From the NCBI RefSeq assembly GCF_003952265.1, contig NZ_CP034438.1, positions 1,364,001 through 1,428,000 of the forward strand: 64,000 nt of DNA. Direction: 5' to 3'. Numbering within the stretch: the first letter of the stretch is position 1; the number at the start of each line of letters is the position of its first letter. A program made the translations under genes and the position numbers. Of the stretch, positions 34,807 to 42,186 are shown in pieces. This DNA comes from Flaviflexus salsibiostraticola. GTDB lineage: Bacteria; Actinomycetota; Actinomycetes; Actinomycetales; Actinomycetaceae. The notes under the pieces were generated by a model that worked only from the letters and a program-made list of their open reading frames with translations, was not told the origin of the DNA and did not search any database.

Positions 34807-35567
34807 TGTCCCTTCCGAGGAATCTTGCGGGCTTCAGCTCGAAGGCCTACCAGTCCGTTGCAGACGCGAGGCGTTGGGCGGAGGTCGTTGGAGAGGCGCT
34901 CTCCGACGGTCGGGGCGAGGGGCACTACATCTGTGTCCCACACCCGGTCCTCCCGCTCATGACCTCGTGGCTCGCGGGCACCGGTATGGATGTCGGAGTT
35001 CAGGACCTCTCCCGGTTCGGGCCAGGCCCGCACACCGGTGATGTCACGGCCGAGGTCCTGGCCGAGCTCGGCTGCCGGTACGTCATGCTCGGTCACCCCG
35101 AGCGCAGGCGTGATTATGGGGAGACCTGGGAGACGGTCGCCGAGAAGGCGGCCCGTGCCTCCGAGAACGGGATCGTTCCCATCATCATCGCCGGCGAACC
35201 GAATCGAGATGACGATGTGCGGGCGGTCTGCTCCGAGCAGCTCGACTACATCCTCGGAGCGGTGGCCCCGGAGGCCGATCTCATGATCGCCTACGAGCCC
35301 GCCTGGGCAATCGGTGCTGCCGATGCGGCTCCGCCGGAGCACATCGTCGCCTCGGTCGCCACAGTCCGCGACCTGCTGTCGAACCGCCCGGGCGAGTCCC
35401 GGATCGTCTACGGCGGCAGCGCGAAGTCGGGCACCTACACCGACATCGTCGCCGCCGGCACGGAGGATCCGATGGGCGTGCCCGACGGCGTGTTCCTCGG
35501 CAGAGCAGGTCTGGACCCGCACGCATTCCTCGCCAGTGTCGACGAAGTCGAACGCGCACGACACTGA
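34806..35567 (+). CDS. triosephosphate isomerase homologue, probably a tetrulose-phosphate isomerase (LerI/EryH-like)
   Basis: 253 residues from a GTG overlapping the DhaKL stop. All TIM catalytic residues are kept: Lys13 in FSSKAYQS, His97 in VMLGHPERR (Ser of the usual GHSERR is Pro), and Glu164 in AYEPAWAIG; the phosphate loop YGGSAKSG is present. The N-terminus LAGFSSKAY differs from the GNWKMN of housekeeping TIM. Translational coupling to a DhaKL kinase points to erythrulose 1-phosphate to erythrulose 4-phosphate isomerisation, as shown for mycobacterial and Brucella homologues. The final isomerase to erythrose 4-phosphate is not in the window. Confidence 0.85.
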   Translation: MSLPRNLAGFSSKAYQSVADARRWAEVVGEALSDGRGEGHYICVPHPVLPLMTSWLAGTGMDVGVQDLSRFGPGPHTGDVTAEVLAELGCRYVMLGHPERRRDYGETWETVAEKAARASENGIVPIIIAGEPNRDDDVRAVCSEQLDYILGAVAPEADLMIAYEPAWAIGAADAAPPEHIVASVATVRDLLSNRPGESRIVYGGSAKSGTYTDIVAAGTEDPMGVPDGVFLGRAGLDPHAFLASVDEVERARH

Positions 35568-35571
35568 ACAT

Positions 35572-35602
35572 CTGTGGGCTGCGGTTCGTCCGCAGCCCAC
35601 AG
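35572..35602 (+). terminator. strong hairpin between TIM homologue and class II aldolase
   Basis: Perfect 13-bp stem (35572-35584 with 35590-35602), loop TTCGT. No T-run follows, so it may be an attenuator or RNA-processing hairpin that sets expression of aldolase and CbbY apart from the upstream genes. Confidence 0.65.
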
Positions 35603-35630
35603 TCAACTCATCCAGTCGAAGGAGAAAACC

Positions 35631-36497
35631 ATGCCCTACGTCAACACACTCGAGCTCGTCAGAGAGGCGGAGAAGCACGGCTACGCGGTGCCGGCGATCA
35701 ACATCGTCGACCCGCTGACCATCGGCGCCATCGTACGAGCCGCCGATGAAGTCGGCTCCCCCGTCATCCTCCAGACCTCGGTGAAGACGGTCAAGAGCGC
35801 CGGAGCCGATGTTCTGTACGCGGCGGTCCGCCAGGCCGCCGACAAGGCGAGTGTCGGAGTATCGCTCCACCTCGACCACTGCCCCGACCGTGAGGTCATC
35901 ACCCTCTGCGTCGAGAAGGGCTGGAGCTCGGTCCTGTTCGATGCGTCCAACCGTGATCTCGAGACCGCGCGCCGGGAGACCGCCGAGGTCGTCGAGGAGT
36001 GCCACGCCGCCGGTGTGACCGTCGAGTCTGAGATCGAGAACATCCTCGGTGTCGAAGACGGCGTCGGATCCGACGAGGCGACGCACGCCTACACGGTCGA
36101 CCAGCTCATCGAGGTCGCAACTGAGACCGGCACGGACATGCTCGCACCCGCCCTGGGCACCGCCCACGGCCAGTACAAGGCGGAGCCTGTCCTCGTCCCA
36201 GCACGCGTCAAGGAGATCAAGGACAAGCTCGATATCCCCGTCGTCCTGCACGGCGGCACGGGTCTGACCGACGCGCAGTTCCATGAGTTCATCGATCAGG
36301 GCGTTTCCAAGATCAACATCTCGACCGCACTCAAGCACGCCTACATGAAGTCCGCGCTCGCCTACCTGCGCGAATGCGAGGCGGCCGACAAGTGGGAGCC
36401 CGTCAAGCTCTTCGCCGAGGTTGAGAAGGCCTCGGAGGCAGTGCTTCGTGAGTTCGCCGAGATCTTCCGCTCGGCGGGCAAGGACGGCAACCGATGA
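35631..36497 (+). CDS. class II fructose/tagatose-bisphosphate-type aldolase
   Basis: 288 residues. Zinc-binding HLDHCPDRE near residue 82, ESEIENILGVEDGVG near 133, GTAHGQY near 178, HGGTGL near 207 and KINISTAL near 229 define class II aldolases. The length and motifs are nearer GatY/KbaY/FbaA-type enzymes than any specific function, so DHAP-forming cleavage of a ketose phosphate is the safe reading. GGAGAAAACC precedes the ATG. Its stop overlaps the CbbY start by 4 bp. Confidence 0.9.
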   Translation: MPYVNTLELVREAEKHGYAVPAINIVDPLTIGAIVRAADEVGSPVILQTSVKTVKSAGADVLYAAVRQAADKASVGVSLHLDHCPDREVITLCVEKGWSSVLFDASNRDLETARRETAEVVEECHAAGVTVESEIENILGVEDGVGSDEATHAYTVDQLIEVATETGTDMLAPALGTAHGQYKAEPVLVPARVKEIKDKLDIPVVLHGGTGLTDAQFHEFIDQGVSKINISTALKHAYMKSALAYLRECEAADKWEPVKLFAEVEKASEAVLREFAEIFRSAGKDGNR

Positions 36498-37267
36498 AGG
36501 CACTGATCTTCGACTGCGACGGCGTCCTGGCCGACACCGAGCTGGACGGACACCTCGTCGCATTCAACGAGACATTCGAGCACTTCGGGCTGCCGTTCCG
36601 ATGGAGCGCGGAGAAGTACGATGAGCTGCTCGCCGTCGGCGGCGGCAAGGAGCGCTTCATCGCCTTCATCAAGGAGAACCCCGAGTACGAGGAGGCCCTG
36701 CCCGAGCCGCTCGAGGACTTCGTCCTCAAGATCCACGCTGAGAAGTCGAAGCGCTACATCGACCGCGTCGAGGCCGGACTGCTGCCCGGCCGCCCCGGCA
36801 TCGCCCGGATCATCAACGAAGCACTGGACGCGGGATGGACGGTCGCCGTGGCCTCCACCTCGGCCGTTGCGAGCGTCGAGGCCGTGCTCCGCACCGTCAT
36901 CGGCGAGGAGGCCCGCGCGCGCCTTGCCGGGGTCTGGGCGGGCGACATGGTGCCGAAGAAGAAGCCTGCTCCCGACATCTATCTCGAGGCGATGAAGGGC
37001 ATCGGTGCATCGCACGACAACGTCGTTGTCGTCGAGGACTCGAACACGGGCGCCAAGGCGGCCGCGGCGGCACAGGTGCGCTACCTCGTGACCCTGTCCA
37101 CCTTCACCGTGAACGAAGAGTTCCCCCGCGCGACGACCGTCATCAGCAATCTTGGAGAGCCCGGCCAGCCGGCGACGATCCGAGAGGGTGCGGACGTTCT
37201 TCGGGACGGCATGATCACCGTCGAGTCCCTCGACGAGATCCTCAGCCTTCCGATCCCGTCAGAGTGA
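36494..37267 (+). CDS. CbbY-like HAD sugar-bisphosphate phosphatase
   Basis: 257 residues. Motif I FDCDGVLADTE with the GHLVAFNETF cap start, motif II VASTSAVASVEA, Lys in KKKPAPDIY, and motif IV VVEDSNTG. The overall arrangement is that of CbbY, which dephosphorylates xylulose 1,5-bisphosphate to protect RuBisCO in autotrophs. Here there is no RuBisCO, only an RLP 7 kb away, so a role in clearing bisphosphate by-products of ketose-phosphate metabolism is inferred. Translationally coupled to the aldolase. Confidence 0.82.
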   Translation: MKALIFDCDGVLADTELDGHLVAFNETFEHFGLPFRWSAEKYDELLAVGGGKERFIAFIKENPEYEEALPEPLEDFVLKIHAEKSKRYIDRVEAGLLPGRPGIARIINEALDAGWTVAVASTSAVASVEAVLRTVIGEEARARLAGVWAGDMVPKKKPAPDIYLEAMKGIGASHDNVVVVEDSNTGAKAAAAAQVRYLVTLSTFTVNEEFPRATTVISNLGEPGQPATIREGADVLRDGMITVESLDEILSLPIPSE

Positions 37268-37301
37268 GCGGCCGACAGGATCCGCCGCGGCTCCCGCAGG
37301 C

Positions 37302-38084
37302 CTACAGCTTGTAGGAGTAGGACAGGCGGATCCGGTCGCCGCGCAGCAGGATGCGAGTGTATTCGAAGGGAATCCCCTCCGGTGTGCTCACCTGCTGACG
37401 CAGGAGGAGCAGCGGCTCGCCGGGATTGATGCTGAGCTTCTCACCCTCCCAGCGGGAGGCCCTCGTCGATTCGAGAGTCTCCTCAACGTGACCCATGACA
37501 AGTCCGTACTCGCGGTCGAGGATGACACAGAGCTGTTCGCTCGCCGAGTCCTCCTTGAGCAGCGAGGGCGCGAGCCCCAGCGGCACGCTGGAGATGTGAA
37601 GGGAGACGGGCTCATCCTCCACTCTGCGCAGACGCGTGATGGTGACGACCTCGTCGCCCGCGTCGATACCGAGATGGCTGGCGACATGCTTGTCGGCCTT
37701 CCCGACGCTTGCGTCGACGAGCTCCGTCGACGTCTTGTAGCCGGCATCCTCCAGCTGCTGGCGCATACCCGTGTACGCGGGGGACTTGGCAGAGATCTTG
37801 CCGGGTGCCACGTAGGTGCCCTTGCCTTGAACACGGAAGAGAAGTCCCTCGTTGACGAGCGACGTCAGGACCTGTCGAACCGTCATGCGGCTCAGCCCGT
37901 ATTCTCGGTTCAGCTCATGTTCGGACGGGATCTTCGTGTTCGGGGACCACTCACCCGCCTCGATGCGGCTGCGGAGAATCTCTCCCAGCTGCTGGTAGAG
38001 CGGTATTGCGGACGTTCTGTCCAGTGTCTTCGGGGCAGCACTCTCAGCAGGCGACGCCACCGCCATGGGGATTTTCGGTGTCAT
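37302..38084 (-). CDS. GntR family regulator with UTRA domain (copy 2)
   Basis: 260 residues from the ATG at 38084, which follows AAGGAG. About 25 residues of flexible N-terminus precede the winged helix IPSEHELNREYGLSRMTVRQ and FRVQGKGTYVAPGK. The UTRA domain follows to the end (EDEPVSLHISSVPLG, GEPLLLLRQQVS). It is convergent with the aldolase/CbbY operon and divergent from the E1/E2 operon, with TTGTA repeats between. It is the paralogue of the GntR gene at 25737-26471, so both may read the same or overlapping sites. Confidence 0.92.
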   Translation of the reverse strand: MTPKIPMAVASPAESAAPKTLDRTSAIPLYQQLGEILRSRIEAGEWSPNTKIPSEHELNREYGLSRMTVRQVLTSLVNEGLLFRVQGKGTYVAPGKISAKSPAYTGMRQQLEDAGYKTSTELVDASVGKADKHVASHLGIDAGDEVVTITRLRRVEDEPVSLHISSVPLGLAPSLLKEDSASEQLCVILDREYGLVMGHVEETLESTRASRWEGEKLSINPGEPLLLLRQQVSTPEGIPFEYTRILLRGDRIRLSYSYKL

Positions 38085-38128
38085 CGAGAGTCTCCTTCTT
38101 GACTGATGTTGTCTAGCCTCGTGTACAC

Positions 38129-38148
38129 TTGTAAACAATTGTATAGTC
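38129..38148. promoter_or_regulatory. candidate GntR operator upstream of GntR copy 2 and E1/E2 operon
   Basis: TTGTA at 38129 and 38139, exactly 10 bp apart, the second within TTGTATAGTC (38139-38148), identical to 31539-31548. It sits 45 bp upstream of the GntR ATG in a 190-bp divergent region. Confidence 0.55.
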
Positions 38149-38274
38149 TGCATGGTGCGTCTGTAAGTGATTATCAGCGCATACGTGCAGAGATCCACCC
38201 GCCCTGTCTACGCCGACGAGGCCTGCTGGAACCAGCTTAATACGTGCATAGCCACACCCACGAAGGAAGTACCC

Positions 38275-40455
38275 ATGCCGAAATCGACCAAGCTCACGAC
38301 CCTGGTCCCCTGGGTTGAGATTGAGAGCACCCAGGCGGATTGGGACAAGGTGTCCGAGCAGGACCTTGTCAACATGCTCAGCCAGACCCACCTCATCCGC
38401 GCCTTCGAGGAGTCCGTCCTCGACATGGCGGGTCAGAAGCTCATCAATGGTCCCGCTCACTCGAGCATCGGGCAGGAGGGCGGCGCCGTCGCCTCAGCCC
38501 TCCCGCTGCGCATCGACGATCAGATCAACGGATCGCACCGCGGCCATCACCAGTTCCTCGCCAAGGCATTCAACGCCGTGGCAGAGGGCGGCATCGACCT
38601 TCGCAACGAGCTGTCGGATGATCTGAACGACGTCCTGTACCGCACCCTGGCGGAGATCGCCGGCCTCAAGGACGGCTACTGCAAGGGCCGCGGAGGCTCG
38701 ATGCACCTTCAGTGGAAGGAGATCGGCGCCATGGGGACGAACGCCATCGTCGGCGGTGCCGTTCCCTTCGCGACCGGCTTCGCCTTCTCATCGAAGAAGC
38801 TCGGCACCGACGCCGTCTCGGTCACCTACTTCGGCGACGGTGCGACGAACATCGGCTCGACGCTCGAGGCGATGAACCTGGCGGCTGCCTGGGATCTGCC
38901 CACCTGTTTCTTCATTGAGAACAACATGTACGCGGTCTCGACCACCGCCGAAGAGGCCACCGGCGAGAGCCGCCTCTCGGGCCGCGGCCCCGGCTTCGGC
39001 ATCGCCTCCTGGCGCGTCGACGGCATGGATCCCGTCGCCGTCCACATCGCCATGACGGAGGCAGTCGAGTACATGCGTGCGGGCAAGGGCCCGACCGTCA
39101 TCGAGGCGCTCACCTACCGCTACTTCCACCAGAACGGCCCCATCCCCGGCTCGGCATTCGGCTACCGCTCGAAGGACGAGGAGAAGGAGTGGCAGGACCG
39201 CGATCCGATCAACAAGATCGAGACGCACATGATCCGCCGCGGCCTCGCGACCGAGGACAGCCTCAAGGAATACCGCAAGCGCGCGAAGGCCATCATGGCC
39301 GACACCGTCGCCAAGGTCCTCGAGGATGACCCGGACGGCAAGCCCGGCTCCAAGAGGATCCGCCCCGAGCTCTGGCCCGACCCGGCGTTCCTCGACGTCG
39401 GCCTGCGCGGCGACACCGATGCGGTCAAGCCGGAGGATTCCCGCGAGATCACCGAGGTGCCCGAGTCCGAGCTCGTTGAGACGAAGTTCCTCGACGCCGT
39501 CGCCTCGGTCATGCACCGTCGGATGGAGCAGGACGACCGGATCTACATCATGGGCGAGGACGTCCACAAGCTGAACGGCGGCTCCCGCGGCGCCACCAAG
39601 GGACTGCCCGAGGCATTCCCGGGCCGTGTTCTCGGCACGCCGATCTCCGAGGCCGGCTTCACCGGCCTGGGCGGCGGCGTCGCCCTCGACGGTCGTCTCT
39701 ACCCTGTTGTCGAGCTCATGTACGCCGACTTCATCTGGGTCGCGGCCGATCAGATCTTCAACCAGATCGGCAAGGCGCGCCATATGTTCGGCGGTCAGCA
39801 TCCGATGTCGATGCTCATGCGCATCAAGATCGGCACCCGCACGGGCTATGGCTCGCAGCACTCGATGGATCCGGCCGGTATTCTCGCGACGAACCCGGGC
39901 TGGCGCATCATCGCCCCCTCGACGCCGTATGACTACATCGGCCTGCTCAATGCGGCGATGAAGCTCGGTGATCCGGTCGCCGTGCTCGAGCACGATGCCG
40001 ATCTCTACCGCAGCGTCGGACTCGCACCGGCGGACCGCGACTTCACCCTCCCCGTCGGCAAGGCCGCTCTGCGCAGGACGGGCGACGATGTCACCGTCAT
40101 CAGCTACCTGTCGATGGTCGCTCAGTCGATCGAGGCAGTCGAGAAGACCGGAGTCGATGCGGATGTCATCGACCTGCGCTGGCTCGATCGCGCCAGCATC
40201 GACTGGGAAACGATCGAAGAGTCCGTGAAGAAGACCAACCGCATCCTCATCGTCGAGCAGGCGAACGAAGGCACGTCGTACGGCGGATGGCTGGCGGACG
40301 AGATCCAGCGCCGCTTCTTCGACTGGCTCGACGCGCCGATCATGCGCGTCCACGGCTCCGAGTCCTCGCCCAGCATCTCCAAGGTGCTCGAGGCCGCAGC
40401 CCTCGCCGATGTCGATGATGTAGCGGACGCACTTGTCGCTCTGCGCGACAGCTGA
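38275..40455 (+). CDS. fused E1 alpha-beta component of a 2-oxoacid/acetoin-type dehydrogenase
   Basis: 726 residues. Residues about 25-340 are an E1-alpha domain with the ThDP motif FGDGATNIGSTLEAMNLAAA and FFIENNMYAVST. Residues about 400-726 are an E1-beta domain (IMGEDVHKLNGGSRGATKGL, TPISEAGFTGLGGGVALDG, GIGRLH-like distal region replaced by SMVAQSIEAVE). In most bacteria these are separate chains. The architecture resembles acetoin dehydrogenase or branched 2-oxoacid E1 fusions. The E2 gene follows by 15 bp. Its place beside RLP and erythrulose-type genes suggests a carbohydrate-derived 2-oxoacid or hydroxyketone rather than pyruvate. Confidence 0.85.
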   Translation: MPKSTKLTTLVPWVEIESTQADWDKVSEQDLVNMLSQTHLIRAFEESVLDMAGQKLINGPAHSSIGQEGGAVASALPLRIDDQINGSHRGHHQFLAKAFNAVAEGGIDLRNELSDDLNDVLYRTLAEIAGLKDGYCKGRGGSMHLQWKEIGAMGTNAIVGGAVPFATGFAFSSKKLGTDAVSVTYFGDGATNIGSTLEAMNLAAAWDLPTCFFIENNMYAVSTTAEEATGESRLSGRGPGFGIASWRVDGMDPVAVHIAMTEAVEYMRAGKGPTVIEALTYRYFHQNGPIPGSAFGYRSKDEEKEWQDRDPINKIETHMIRRGLATEDSLKEYRKRAKAIMADTVAKVLEDDPDGKPGSKRIRPELWPDPAFLDVGLRGDTDAVKPEDSREITEVPESELVETKFLDAVASVMHRRMEQDDRIYIMGEDVHKLNGGSRGATKGLPEAFPGRVLGTPISEAGFTGLGGGVALDGRLYPVVELMYADFIWVAADQIFNQIGKARHMFGGQHPMSMLMRIKIGTRTGYGSQHSMDPAGILATNPGWRIIAPSTPYDYIGLLNAAMKLGDPVAVLEHDADLYRSVGLAPADRDFTLPVGKAALRRTGDDVTVISYLSMVAQSIEAVEKTGVDADVIDLRWLDRASIDWETIEESVKKTNRILIVEQANEGTSYGGWLADEIQRRFFDWLDAPIMRVHGSESSPSISKVLEAAALADVDDVADALVALRDS

Positions 40456-40470
40456 AAGGGAACCTGATCC

Positions 40471-41814
40471 ATGGCAAAGTATTTCATCATGCCCGGCCTG
40501 TCGGCCGACGCCGAAGAGGCCCTGCTCGAGGATTGGCTGATCAAGGAGGGCGACGAGCTCTCTGAGGGCCAGCCGATCGCGACGGTCGAGACTGATAAGG
40601 CTGTTGTCGACATCGACATCACCGACGACGGTGTCGTTCACCGCCTTCTCGTCGATACGGGCACGAACGTGCCCGTCGGTGATCCGATCCTCGTGCTGCG
40701 CGATGCCGATGAGGACCCGGCCGAGGCTGACCGCCTCGTCGCCCTCGCGACCGGAGGCTCCGCACCCGCTGAGGCCGAGGCTGCCGCCCCGGCTCCCGAG
40801 GCCACGCACGAGGCCTCTCCCCCGGCAGAGCCCGCAGCCCCTGCGAAGGCGGCCCCCGCACCGGGCGCGCCGGACTCTGTCGAGCAGGGCGACGCCGCGA
40901 GCGCACCCGCCCCGACGGGCAGGATCTTCGTGACACCGATTGTTCGCCGCCTCGCCAGAGAGCATGGCGTCGACCTGTCGACGATCACGGGCACAGGCGT
41001 GAACGGCCGCATCATCCGACGCGACTTCGACAAGGCGCTCGCCGAGCGCGATGCTGCCGCATCGGTCCCCCAGAACGCCCCGGCACCTGCCCCCGTGGAG
41101 CCGGCGGCGTCCTCGATCGACCCGGCGGCCTACCCGGGTGCCGAGTTCATCGAGCACCCGAAGCTGAGGAAGGTCATCGCCCGTAGGCTCCAGCAGTCGA
41201 AGCGCGAAGCACCGCACTTCTACCTGCGACGCTCGGTCCAGGTCGACGATCTCCTCGCGCTGCGCAAGCAGCTCAACGAGAGCTCCTCGGTCCGGATCTC
41301 GGTCAACGACCTCGTCGTCAAGGCCGCCGCCAAGGCACTCGCTGAGTTCCCCGAGGTCAACTCCGTGTGGGACGATGCGGGATCGTACCGCCTCGCCACG
41401 GTCGATGTCGCGGTCGCGGTCGCCTCGGATCGCGGCCTCATCACCCCGGTCGTCCGCAACGCCGATCAGCTCGCCCTGTCGGCTCTCTCCGCCAGCATCA
41501 AGGACCTTGCGTCCCGCGGCAACGAGAACCGTCTCAAGCAGGATGAGCTCGTCGGGGGTGCGCTGACGGTCTCGAATCTCGGCATGTTCGGTATCGAGAG
41601 TTTTGAGGCGATCATCAACCCGCCGCAGTCCGCGATCCTCGCGGTCGGCGCGGCAGTGAAGAAGCCGATCGTCGTCGACGACGCCATCAGCGTCGGGACG
41701 ATGATGGAGCTGTCGATCTCCGCCGACCATCGCAGTGTCGACGGAGCCCTCGCAGCACAGTTCCTCAGCAGGATCGTCGAGCTCCTGGAGGCTCCGTTCG
41801 GCCTGCTGATCTGA
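40471..41814 (+). CDS. dihydrolipoamide acyltransferase E2 component
   Basis: 447 residues. One lipoyl domain with the lipoylated Lys in VETDKAVVDIDI near residue 43, an Ala/Pro-rich linker (about 90-145), a peripheral-subunit-binding domain (TPIVRRLAREHGVDLSTITG near 150), and the catalytic 2-oxoacid dehydrogenase domain ending with the active-site SADHRSVDGA near residue 425. It transfers the acyl group from E1 to CoA. No E3 (lipoamide dehydrogenase) gene follows; a strong terminator does, so E3 must be supplied from elsewhere. Confidence 0.93.
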   Translation: MAKYFIMPGLSADAEEALLEDWLIKEGDELSEGQPIATVETDKAVVDIDITDDGVVHRLLVDTGTNVPVGDPILVLRDADEDPAEADRLVALATGGSAPAEAEAAAPAPEATHEASPPAEPAAPAKAAPAPGAPDSVEQGDAASAPAPTGRIFVTPIVRRLAREHGVDLSTITGTGVNGRIIRRDFDKALAERDAAASVPQNAPAPAPVEPAASSIDPAAYPGAEFIEHPKLRKVIARRLQQSKREAPHFYLRRSVQVDDLLALRKQLNESSSVRISVNDLVVKAAAKALAEFPEVNSVWDDAGSYRLATVDVAVAVASDRGLITPVVRNADQLALSALSASIKDLASRGNENRLKQDELVGGALTVSNLGMFGIESFEAIINPPQSAILAVGAAVKKPIVVDDAISVGTMMELSISADHRSVDGALAAQFLSRIVELLEAPFGLLI

Positions 41815-41820
41815 CAAGCT

Positions 41821-41849
41821 GGTCCCACCCCGTCACTCGGGGTGGGACC
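41821..41849 (+). terminator. terminator of the E1/E2 operon
   Basis: 12-bp perfect stem (41821-41832 with 41838-41849) and a 5-nt loop, 7 bp after the E2 stop. Confidence 0.9.
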
Positions 41850-41919
41850 TCTGTCCTTGGGAGGTAAGCACACATCACTAACGAAGGCAATCAATCCGAC
41901 ACGACCTAAAACAAACCTT

Positions 41920-42186
41920 GGCTTATAGGACATTTCGTGTTGGTTTGACCCTGATCTTTTGTTGCTGTGCCGCCATTAGGCCGGTGTTGAAGTTCGTGCG
42001 GCTGAACTTGATGGGTGGACATTTCGTGTTGGCTTGACCCCGACCTTTGGTTGCTTTGACGCGGAAAAGTGGGGGTTGAAGTTGGTTTCACGGGGCCGGC
42101 TTATAGGACATTTCGTGTTGGTTTGATCCCGACTTTTCGGCGCGTTCTCACCGAAAAGGCCGGGTCCAAGTTGCCTGATAGGGAGG
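41920..42186. repeat. three tandem 89-bp copies of the IS1249-like left end
   Basis: The core GGACATTTCGTGTTGG recurs at 41928, 42017 and 42106, exactly 89 bp apart. Each copy continues with TTGAC or TTGATC-type sequence and a diverged spacer that often contains GTTGAAGTT. Copies 1 and 3 begin GGCTTATA, matching the inverted right end of the element at 43374; copy 2 lacks that octamer. This fills the 370-bp gap between the E2 gene and the transposase. Confidence 0.85.

Noticed and set aside
28589..37267. A Calvin-Benson CO2 fixation cluster (RuBisCO-like protein, CbbY, FBP aldolase, TIM, transketolase)
   Set aside because: The large-subunit homologue lacks required catalytic residues, there is no small subunit, phosphoribulokinase or CbbR in the window, and the regulators are GntR/UTRA types.
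38788..41817. A 1009-codon open frame on the minus strand antisense to the E1 and E2 genes
   Set aside because: It mirrors the codon structure of two clear plus-strand genes. Its product is Asp/Arg/Gly-rich low-complexity sequence with no domain, as expected from GC-rich third positions read backwards.
41920..42186. CRISPR-like array because of regular spacing
   Set aside because: Only three diverged 89-bp units, no short identical repeat with unique spacers, no cas genes, and the repeat equals the adjacent IS end.
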